64,000 nucleotides of DNA. Origin: Brienomyrus brachyistius (Eukaryota; Chordata; Actinopteri; Osteoglossiformes; Mormyridae). Position numbers and translations under genes: made by a program. The stretch lies in contig NC_064538.1 in the NCBI RefSeq assembly GCF_023856365.1, positions 17,688,935 through 17,752,934 on the forward strand. The letters are read 5' to 3'. Position 1 is the stretch's first letter. The number at the start of each line of letters is the position of its first letter. Positions 55,055-64,000 of this stretch are shown here, in pieces. The notes beneath the pieces are model-generated. The model worked only from the letters and a program-made list of their open reading frames with translations, ran no database searches and was not told the origin of the DNA.

Positions 55055-56970
55055 AGATCCATGACGGGAACTTTACAGATGTAGCCTAGCTGCATGTTTC
55101 TGGACTACGACACTCAGATTGTAGGTGTGATCCAACCCCCCAACCTGGAGACACAAGGACACTGTGCCAGATCTATTTTTATTCCTGTTATCACATGGTC
55201 ATGATCTCTGGCAAATGACTTACCATGAATTGAGTTCACTCCCATAACATGACGTGACCTAGTGAAACGAAGGGAAAACGTTAAGTTCGGTTGATTGCTG
55301 AGCAAGCGAAGTAATTCTGAGTATGTGCAGCAGGGGGCGCCACTCACCAATATATGTTATGTAAAGGTGGAGAATCATTTATCCGCTAGAAGATATTTTT
55401 GCCCACCATCTGTCTCCGCAGTTCAATCTGTTTGTATGAAGGACTGGCTGAGTAAGAGTAGTTAAAAAATTTTCTGGACAACTTCCGATTTTCCGATTAA
55501 TTACCCAGAAACTCACATTTCCGTCATCTGATTTCGTTGTGTTGCATGGAGATTTGTCCTAGAATGATCTCCATTTCATTGCACAGTGCATTGTAGAGGC
55601 AATATCACAAGAATGAACATGCTACAGCTTGAACAATATCCATAATGTACATCCGATTATAGATTAAATGCGACTTATTTTAGTAGTTTTTTTTTATTGC
55701 ATTGCACATTCAGTTGTGTTTTGAACGTTTTTTGGTATTGTTTAGTAAGCTACAGAATAAAAAAAATTATTAATGCCATGCATGTGCGGTAAGATGCAAG
55801 TTTATGAAACTAACCGGCTACGCGTATATTACTCCTAACTGAAACACTGCCAGTAAACTATTCATCTCATTACCAAAAACGATATGGTCATTGTCACATC
55901 ATCATGTGGTCAAGATGGACACGAGTACAATAAGGAAAAATAAGATGTTTTTATGCTGTCACGGCAAGATAATTAATAGTAATAATAATACAGCTTCAAT
56001 CAATTTCCTGAACGTTAAATATAGATATTTTATTACATCAGTGTAAATAACATGTTATGTTTGTTTCTTCTTAGTTATAAATGGAAACACTGTAGGCAAA
56101 ACGGATACCGGGTTCATTAAAAAGAAATCCCACTAGAAATGTGGGCATTTCGTAGAAGGTCTTAATAACTGCTGTCAAGTTGCGGTGGTTAACGGTGAAC
56201 TCGGGAAAGCTGAGCTGGCGGATATTAAGGAGACCAGCCGTGCTTCCGTGGCGACATTATAGTTGCACTTCTCTGGGACACAGTCCAGCGTAAGGAAATG
56301 TGTACGACCACTGAAACGCAATATCCCCCTATCCCCGTGCGCCAAAGCACGCCGTCTACTAGTGCTTTAACTATGTTATCTGATACGCACCAATGCCCCG
56401 GGGGGTGACGGGATTGTTCTTATAAGGTTATTAACAGTTTTGTTGAGTTCTAGTGAGACTCGGCGTTCCACAGTCAAGGGAGTAAGGTTATGTGACTGAT
56501 CAAAGTGCAACCGCAACAAAACACGGAAAATACGCGGCCATGGCGACCTGCTTGACACGCTTTGGTGTGTAAAAAATCAATTAAATGGCGCCTAGGCAGG
56601 TCGATCATGTTTTCCACACTTTGCTTTAAGTATTAAATATATTATAAACAAACGTTGATCTGATCGGCTGTCGAACTAAAAAAAAAACGTACAGATACAA
56701 TACAGAGATTTAAACGTGCTATGGAGTTTGACACAGATTAGTCAGCCCAGGCAACAAACTCCTCCTCTTCCCTAAATGTAGCCCACTACCGTTGAAGTAG
56801 CTGGGAATGTCCGGAGTGGGAACGCACAACCATACCCTGAAGATTAAATATGAAGTAACTGACAGTGCGCCAAGTAAATCACTCTCTAAGTTATAGCTTA
56901 CACTCGAGACTGGAAACCTCGGTCCAGATGTGAGGCATTATTTTATTTCGTTGATTTTTAAAAGTGCCAG
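55055..56970. other. No gene seen
   Basis: Unique-looking sequence, AT-rich in the middle, ending at the first candidate exon of the right-hand gene. No TATA box is obvious near 56.9 kb. Confidence 0.35.
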
Positions 56971-56971
56971 T

Positions 56972-57084
56972 ATGTCAAGCATGAAAAGGCAGAGTTCGTG
57001 GCAGGAAGACATCGCTAGAAACTTTTCCAGGTTGTTTTTAAGGAGCAAATCGCAGAGCGAGGAAAAATGCAGCAGCCTGAGCAG
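56972..57084 (+). CDS. Candidate first coding exon of the unrecognised gene
   Basis: ATG with A at -3. It encodes MSSMKRQSSWQEDIARNFSR then LFLRSKSQSEEKCSSLS plus two bases of a serine or arginine codon, then GTAAGACG. Its serine/basic composition is protein-like and unlike the AT-rich flanks. Confidence 0.45.
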
Positions 57085-60000
57085 GTAAGACGGGGAATCA
57101 CAAAACCGGATAACCGATCCTGTCCCAATACAAGGTTTTAATTGACGGATCATTGTCCCTGCGTGTGGAGGCAACTGCTGTTATTTGTCATGAGTGTAAC
57201 ACTTGGCTACTGAATGGTCACTGTAGCCTACGGACAGATTTAGTAACGCAGTGCAACAGGCTTTAAATCCCAGCTTCTTCTATTCGTATCGTTATTGAAT
57301 ATAGTTTCACTGTTGTCTTCTGGCAAAACTGCTACAACTTTAATATATTCAGGATTGCACCAAATGCTTTATATTTTATTTTGTTTAGTAGTAATGGGGA
57401 CATTTTGTCCTAACTTTACAACATAACGAGACGCCTTAAAAATAAATCAGTGTTTCATATTACATTTAGTTGTTAGTTATATTAAGTGTTCAAAGGAAAC
57501 GATTAATTCGCACAAGGACGTTCATACTTTTAGTCAGTTATGATTAATATAAAATCTAGCGCCTAAAGGAACCGTGAAGTCACACCCAGCTCGGGTCCAC
57601 AGGACATGATCAAGTTGAAGCTCGTACCTCATGGGATCAGACCTGATACTGAACTGGACGGGTCGTGGGTGATGATGTTCACAATAAGCATGCCGCCAGG
57701 CTTTTCTGATCAGCGTTTTTGCGCTGCCTGTCCGCTTGATTTCAGCTCAAATGTCCCGGAAGATGATCGAGAAGAGGGACAGAACCTGGAGTCCGCCCTT
57801 GACTTACCAAAGGTACGTGCACCGTCCCTCAGCAAAGGGATTTTTCGCCAATAGGCCTGGAAGTGAATCGTATTTTGTTTGCTGACGGTGAAGAGGAAAT
57901 GGTTTGTAGTTAAGTTTGTGTTTGGCTTGTTTATCCATCCCCGAGTCCGATCTGTAACATTCAGTAAACATTGATTTGGCGCACATGTTCAGCTGGGATT
58001 TTTTTTTAAAATAAAGCAACACACATTTAACGTGGGTGCGTGATTGTTGTTGAATTCGAATATATATATCTTACTTAAGCTGTGACTCGGAGCTGTTTTT
58101 GCAGGTCTGCCCTGCGGGTGTATGACTATATATGTAGGACCTATGTGTGTGTGTGTTTGTGGATTTGTGTATCTGTGAGTCACTTTCAGGGTTGCTAACT
58201 TAGGTCAGCGGGCTGGTGTGAGATTTCAATTTGTATGTAACCGTTTTATTACCTTGTAAAAAGTCTGTAGGGTTTACAAACTAACCCAACGCTTTTGGTG
58301 TAGCTAATTTTAGGTTTATAATGGAATAATACAGATTCGCCGTAAGATTTCTTGCGTGAGAGTCTGAAAGAGTGAGCGTAAAGCCAGGTGCGTGACAGTT
58401 GGCATTTTAACCTACGTAATTGTACCGTCAACCCGACCGTTTTGGGCTCTGTCATAGTCTGTATTTTATGCAGACAACAGGAGGGCCTGGAAAGTGTTCG
58501 AGGACTGTGTCTTGGAATCCGGTAATGTCACAACACGCAGTTGCTTACAGAAAAACACTTTGGAGGATGGGTTTATGATTACCTTGAGTTTTCTCCTGTG
58601 CCATGATGCTGGGGAGGTGTGTCTGCCTTCACCCCCTGGCCCTGTACAGGCTGCTGAGTACTATCTTCTGGCCTAATTACTTCTTAGACATCCCAGTGGC
58701 GATGTGCAATGGATAGATCAGTGGTTATAGATGTCAAATCCCAAAAAGTGCAGCCCTCAGAAGGGGGGTGCCTGCAGTCGGAAGGTCACTGGTTCAAATC
58801 CCACAGTCAGTGGAGTAATTTTGCCATTCAGCTATTCAGCAAGGCCCCCCCCCACCCCCCACCATTGCTCAGGGACTGTCTGACCCTGCTTTCTGCTAAA
58901 TATATAACATTTAAAAAATATAGCTAAATGTGATACAAGTGCTCTTGTATCTTTGTCTAGCCTTTTGGGCTGAAAATGCCTGCTAATAGGCAGAGGCAGA
59001 TGTGATTCACACTAGGATACAAAATGCTTGAATTCCTGAGGTCAGGAAAACGGGTCCCGACTGGCTCCATCGTCCCTCTTCCGAATCAGCAGCGCTCTCG
59101 CAGCCGTTATACAAACAGAATTGCAGCATGTTTGAGTGGAGCTGATTTATGGTTTGTTTATGGTACTTTGACATTGACAGTAGTAATATTGGATCTGTTT
59201 TTGCGGGTTAAGTGCCTTGCTTAAGGGCCCCAACCTGGAACTGACTTTGCTGACCCTGGGATTTGAACTCAAAATCTTCTGAACACAGACACAGCATCCT
59301 AACCCAGAGAGCCACAAACCACATATTGCTGTATTAAAGTGTTTTTTGTTTGCCCCCTCCCCCAATTTTCAGCCCTGTTAAGCCTTTTCAGCACCATCTC
59401 CACACCCCCGCTCCCCCCCCTCCGCTGCCAGTATGTACCAGGAAGCAGAGGGCGTTTGGTGCATGCTCCACCAATTCACATGCTGCCAGGCAGCCAGCTT
59501 TCTTGCCCCACTTGGCGGCGGGGGGGAGGGGGGGTGTGACCAACAGCGGGGGGGTGGAGCGCTCTGGTGTGCATACAGTGGCCCACTCCGGTTCTGCTTG
59601 CCCCCGAATGGCCAGACAAGCGTCGGGACATTGATGGATTAGAGCGGATTAGACCTGAGGATGGGGGGGGGGGGGGGGGTTGCTGAGAGCAACGATAAGC
59701 GCCCAGCTGAGTGAGACTGTGTCACTACATGCACACCGGTCTGTGAATGGCTTTACCGGACGCTCCGGCTTTCGGGTGTGGGAATCTGGATGAGATGGGG
59801 CCTTCTGCGAGCTTTTGGGAGGGTCGGGCCCATCGAGGGCGTTAATGGGGGCCAGCGGCGATGCCTTTGGCTGGGAGAGACTCCGCTAGACAAACACGCT
59901 AATCTTCAGTCTGTGCAGGGAGGCGGTGAGACGTGACCTTACGCGAGACTTGGGATGTTCGCTCATTGTTTCCAGGGTTTTTAGACTAACGCCATAGTAT

Positions 60001-63000
60001 CGGGCGATCGGTTATCTTGGCGGGTCCCTGTGACATAAAGGGAGCTGGAAACACAAAGCATTTTATGAGGTAAGAGCCACATAGAAGCACTGAGTGTCCT
60101 TTGCAGAGTGAAGAGAAACAAGGTCTGCAATCCTCAAGCATGTTACTGCGTCGCTGCACTGTCACTTTATCCCTGACTGCACTCGTTTACTGGGCGATAT
60201 GAATTACATCACTGGTTTTTTTTTGTGGTTTTGTTCCGTCCCTTAGTTTCCTGTCTGGCCTGTTTAGTCCGACAGCTCCTTCTCTGCGTTTGTTCGCTCT
60301 TATAGCAGAAGGGTTCAGTTCAGCATGCGAGGTGGAGGAAGTATTGCTTTCAAACTGGGAATATGATATAAAATATTATATGTGAACCACTGGCTTAGAG
60401 CAGCTAACATTGACTGAATTGCTTTGGGCTGAAGTTGTACTAAGGGAAACTTTAGCGAGAAGCAAAATACTCTCCAGAAGACCAGACTGTACACACACCT
60501 CAGTGAGGCAAACTGAGGCACACCTTTCGTTATACATAACAAAATGTGTGGTTTTCCTTATTCCATATTTTACCTGGAGAATAAAATAAAATATGTCAAT
60601 TGTCACTGTATTTGTACAGCAAAACTCTGTGTTCTTTCCCGCTAATGCTACATGTTATATAATAAATAATGATATAGCATAAAGCACTATAGCATAAAGT
60701 GATATTCTTTTAGGGGGCGGCATGGTGGTGCAGTGGTTAGCACTGTTGCCTCACACCTCTGCGACCCGGGTTTGAGTCTCCGTCTGAGTCACATGTGTGT
60801 GGAGTTAGCATGTTCTCCCCATGTCGTCGTGGGGTTTCCTCCGGGTACTCCGGTTTCCTCCCACAGTCAAAAAACATGCTGAGGCTAATTGGAGTTGCTA
60901 AATTGCCTGTAGGTGTGCATGTGTGAGTGAATGGTGTGTGAGTGTGACCTGCGATGGGCTGGCCCCCCCATCCTGGGTTGTTCCCTGCCTCGTGCCCAGT
61001 GCTTTAAGTGCTTTTTAAGTGGTTTGGAAAATGGATGGATGGATGGATATTCTTTTAGCGGCATTAAACGCCTCTGTGTGGATTTTGTTTTAAAGTAGCA
61101 ACAGCCATGTGGTTAAAACTTGTTCAGGGATGTGGACTAAGATTCACTTTTATGGGTCGGAAAGGTCCTGGTCGGTCCAGGCCGGGTTCTAAAAATTGAA
61201 TGGGTCAATGGTGACAGAACTTTGGAGATCCAATAATGCGTACTGTCGTCTGGGGTAAAAGAAACATGGGATGGGGGGGGGGGTGCTGGTCAAGGCTATT
61301 GGTGGTGATGGACTGGAGGGGGCGCTACACTGGGCTTCCCATTGATTATTCAGCCGACGCTGTTTCCAGGGTGCTGATGTCAGACACCGACACGTACAGC
61401 CCCCCCCCACCGCTCCTCGAACATGCCTCACGCATGCAAGCAGTGAGGTGTCACACTGGATCCATTTGCATGGTTTATCCCAGTTTTCCAGCATTTGAAG
61501 TGAAAACTCTTCCTCGACTCCTGTAGAATGGCTTCTTTAAGTATAAAAAATCACAAACCGGAGTAGGGGTAGTTATGGGGTGTTTTTGTGTTTTTTTTTT
61601 TTTTGGTGGAGGGCATAGAATGGCCATAATTTATGCAAGGGGCCAGTCTCAGCATTAGCAAATTATGTGCTTTGAATCGGTGAGTGACAGGGGATGGGGC
61701 AATCTGGGCCAATCAACTTTCAGCTGTGGACAGAGTCCCTGTAGCCCCGCCCCTAGGCAACAGTCATGGTGGGTAATCATGGCTGGTTTTGATCATGTTT
61801 AGTTAGGATCCTTTTCTTGAGGTGGTTTCTGCCGCTCTCTTCTCTCAGCCCTGGAGGTTGGAGGCAACAGTGACACCCAATGACCCGCAGTGCGACGCTG
61901 TGGCGTAATCATGACCCTTGTGTGCCCTAACGTGATACTCTTCTTATTACACCACATGACAAAGCGCATTTACTGCGATTGCATTTAAGAGAGAAAGGTT
62001 TAATGTAATAGGAGAAACAGCTTAAGGTATGAAGATGAGATGGTTCCTGAGCTGCTTCTTACCTTTCTGTGTTCTTCACGTACACGTCTGAACACTCGAT
62101 GGATTCTGTGGATCTCCTAAGCCCAGCCAAAGGCTGTATCCAGCTGGGTGGCACCCAGCCCCCCGGTCCTGTAACTTTACTCTGTGTCTCACCACATACC
62201 CGCTTAAACGGCTTGCTAAAACCTGCCTTCTCTCTTGCTGCTTCCGTCCGATGCCGTCGGGTCCACACTCGGATGTGCGATCTCTGAATATTTGAATGGA
62301 AACGTCTCCACTTTTGAAGCTGTGGTGTCCGTTGGCTTTTCCACATGAACACTGCTTCTAGGATTTGACTGTGATACTGTCAGCTGTAAATCTGTGCAGA
62401 TGTGGATTAGAATAGAAAATAGTACTCAAAGCAGCGAAGAGTAATTCGAAAAAAATGTATATGCCGGACCTGTAATGCAAAATGTTGGACCTGTAATGCA
62501 TTTGTTTTCTACATATTTATGCTACTGAAAGGTGATGTGAAGATCACAGTGGTGCTGGTTTCTGTATATAACTGTGTCAGATCCTGGATGGGTGGATGGA
62601 TACTTACTTACATACTTCAGTTACTTACTTAATCCCACAGGAAATTTAACCATCTAGTAGCTTACATGTGTAAAAAAACCCACAATCCAATAGGAAATGA
62701 ACAAAGAATAATAAGACTGACAAAACTGACAATAGTAATAATAATTAAGGATAATAATAATAATAATAATAATAACGATGAAAGGTAAGGTACTAAGAAT
62801 ACTAATCACTAAAGAGTGACTATTTAGTGGTGGAGTATACATTACGTAAAGGACCCGGAGGTTGTTGGATTGTCCTGTCATGACTGGAGATGCATGGCAG
62901 GTTGTTATGGCTGCAGTCAAATGCCAGGACTGTGATGTCGGCCTGGTTCTGTGGCGTAACAGTAACGAGCTCTATGGTAAGTACACAGATGTGGATGTGA

Positions 63001-63917
63001 CACAGTGTGAGAACCGTAAGCCTGCCTGGATGCTGGTGAAAAGCTGTCCTGTCTACAAGCTCTGCCAGGGTGGGGCTGAGAAGAGGAGAGAGGAGAGAGC
63101 AGCCCGCTCACTGCTGCAGGAGGGAAAGAGTTAACGGTGATGCAGGCAGGGCTGGGGGAGGGGGAGGGGGAGGGGGACGCGGCTGCTCTGCCTCCGAGGC
63201 ACATTTGCATCAGGGAGCGGCAGCTTTTGCCATAGGAGAGCTGGGCAGAGGCAGAGTTTACCGCCCCTCACGGCTCACTTTCCCTCCCCTCGCTCTGCCT
63301 CTGTTTTACGAATATCTTCGTCTCTCTCTCTTCTGCCGTTTTGAGCGTCCCGGTGCGGTGGCAGGAAAGTTAACCAGCATCTCTTTCTCTCTCTCTCTCT
63401 TTCTTTCTTTCGCTCTTTCTCTCTCTCCTACCCTTCTTCTCTCTCTGGCTCTCTGTTCCCCCCTTTTGCCGTGTCCCTCCTGGGGGTGTTTGTCTTCCTT
63501 TCAGCCGATCCGTGGCTCTGGAGGGGAGAGCGAGGACAGCGTGCCGGCTGATGCGGAAGCCCCCCCCTCGCAGCCCGCCTCCGGCCTGCCTGCCCCCCGC
63601 CCCCCGGCGCCGGCCACGCCCACAGCTTCATTAGATGCTTTCTTCAGGAAGCTGGGGAGCCTCTTCCAGTCACCCGGCAAGACAGAGGAGCGACCCGCAG
63701 ACGCGGGGCAGCAGCGGCAGGAGTGGGAGGCGCCGGAGCCGGAGCCCAGCCCCGCGGGAATGACATGGGCGGTGAAGAGGAGCCCAGAGCAGCGTGACCC
63801 TGACGGAGGAGCACGGCGAGAACCAGGGGCGCGGCACACGTGTCAGGAGGTGGAGGAGAGGACGGAGCCTCCTCGCGAGGAGCGCAGACAACCTGACCTC
63901 CAGGAGCGCCGGTGCTT
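56972..63917 (+). CDS. Unrecognised gene, first three candidate exons (continues beyond window)
   Basis: Model: 56972-57084, 57590-57812 and 63505-63917. The phases fit: 113 nt (phase 2), then 223 nt (one base plus 74 codons), then 413 nt starting in phase 0 and ending after two bases of a codon. It gives 249 residues with no stop. It starts MSSMKRQSSWQEDIARNFSR then LFLRSKSQSEEKCSSLS. The middle has DFSSNVPEDDREEGQNLESA. The third exon is Pro/Ala-rich, then SLDAFFRKLGSLFQSPGK at about 154-171, then Glu/Arg-rich. No domain is recognised; it looks intrinsically disordered with short aromatic-basic motifs. The FFRKL...SPGK motif recalls FFK-type motifs in BCAS1, but that is a weak resemblance from memory and synteny does not support it. 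Donors (GTAAGA, GTACGT, GTAAGT) are good; the second acceptor has a short pyrimidine tract. Confidence 0.45.
57590..57812 (+). CDS. Candidate second coding exon
   Basis: The acceptor is CACACCCAG. The alternative acceptor 13 bases on would bring an immediate stop in the incoming phase, so this start was chosen. It encodes SGPQDMIKLKLVPHGIRPD through NLESALDLPK and ends at GTACGT, phase 0. Confidence 0.4.
58695..58935 (+). repeat. tRNA-derived SINE
   Basis: Has GGATAGATCAGTGGTTATAG (A-box-like), a B-box-like GGTTCAAATCCC at about 58791-58802, TTGCTCAGGGACTGTCTGAC and an A/T-rich end. Same family as 18085-18270. Confidence 0.65.
59190..59330 (-). repeat. tRNA-derived SINE fragment
   Basis: AAGTGCCTTGCTTAAGGGCC, then GGGATTTGAACTC (reverse B box, about 59258-59270) and AACCCAGAGAGCCACAAACC. 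Minus-strand copy of the 13738-14085 type. Confidence 0.65.
60713..61050 (+). repeat. GGCGGCATGGTGG-type tRNA-derived SINE, best copy
   Basis: Starts GGGGGCGGCATGGTGGTGCA. A-box-like GTGGTGCAGTGGTTAGCACT and B-box-like CGGGTTTGAGTCTCC lie at the head. The body has TGTTCTCCCCATGTCGTCGT, ACTCCGGTTTCCTCCCACAG, GCTAATTGGAGTTGCTAAAT and GCGATGGGCTGG, and it ends in GGATGGATGGATGG. It serves as the reference for the partial copies at 25140, 27595, 43085, 44455, 50170 and 54270. Confidence 0.88.
63315..63480 (+). repeat. CT-rich polypyrimidine tract
   Basis: Runs of TCTC and TTTC broken by short mixed stretches, directly upstream of the acceptor at 63501-63504. It keeps a forward frame open (serine/leucine-rich) that is not protein-like. 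Confidence 0.85.
63505..63917 (+). CDS. Candidate third coding exon
   Basis: Acceptor TGTCTTCCTTTCAG, donor TT|GTAAGTA. It encodes PIRGSGGESEDSVPADAEAP, a Pro/Ala-rich linker, SLDAFFRKLGSLFQSPGK, then an acidic/basic stretch ending QPDLQERRC. GC content is high, and this end of the window is CpG-rich. Confidence 0.5.
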
Positions 63918-64000
63918 GTAAGTACGCGTTCCTGCCTCGTCCTCCTCTCCGTAGCGGGTAAATCCATGTGTCGGCGGTACTGACCTGAGAGCGGATATGT

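Larger units (their letters stand above)
57813..63504. other. Probable intron of the right-hand gene
   Basis: Holds several dispersed repeats (separate entries), a G run near 59663-59680, a G run near 61274-61283, a T run near 61591-61604 and (AAT)n near 62753-62774. It ends in a long CT-rich tract (63315-63480) before the exon at 63505. No other exon was recognised. Confidence 0.35.

Noticed and set aside
63070..63504. Extension of the last forward frame to an ATG at 63070
   Set aside because: The added part is a translated CT-rich tract and GC-rich low-complexity sequence. A strong acceptor at 63504 with phase matching 57812 explains the exon better.

Overview
The window is vertebrate nuclear DNA, most likely from a teleost fish. 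The evidence is spliced vertebrate genes in the HLCS-SIM2 arrangement known from human chromosome 21, plus fish-type dispersed repeats: tRNA-derived and 5S-rRNA-derived SINEs, a Tc1-like relic, hAT-type MITEs and the GTGGGGACC family with GT tails. There are also many long G/C homopolymers and several minisatellites. The species cannot be named from the sequence alone.

Layout. 1-11133 is probably HLCS intron; no coding exon was found there, and it carries a 2-kb, 50-bp-unit minisatellite (2304-4338). 11134-14616 (+) holds the last five coding exons of HLCS (holocarboxylase synthetase), i.e. the biotin-ligase catalytic domain and C-terminal domain, ending at a stop at 14616. About 4.8 kb of intergenic DNA follows, with a 5S-derived SINE. 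19448-38177 (-) is a complete 11-exon coding region for SIM2 (bHLH-PAS transcription factor), 2229 nt or 742 residues. All splice phases agree. HLCS and SIM2 converge tail to tail, as in mammals. SIM2 introns carry a 40-bp minisatellite, foldback MITEs, a UG-rich tandem array and long GT and G runs, several within 30 bp of an exon.

38.2-56.9 kb has no recognisable gene. It is mostly AT-rich, with pockets of complex or CpG-rich sequence that are candidate SIM2 regulatory elements. At 54.4-55.0 kb a tandem array derived from a dispersed repeat is interrupted by a MITE with a perfect 8-bp target duplication.

56972-63917 (+) holds three candidate coding exons with compatible phases: the start of a gene I do not recognise, continuing off the right edge.

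Functionally HLCS (biotin attachment to carboxylases) and SIM2 (neural and midline patterning) are neighbours by conserved synteny, not by shared pathway. I found no prokaryote-like system, CRISPR array, intact transposase or intact virus. The best leads are the unrecognised gene at the right edge, the repeats lying against SIM2 splice sites, and the SIM2 upstream desert.
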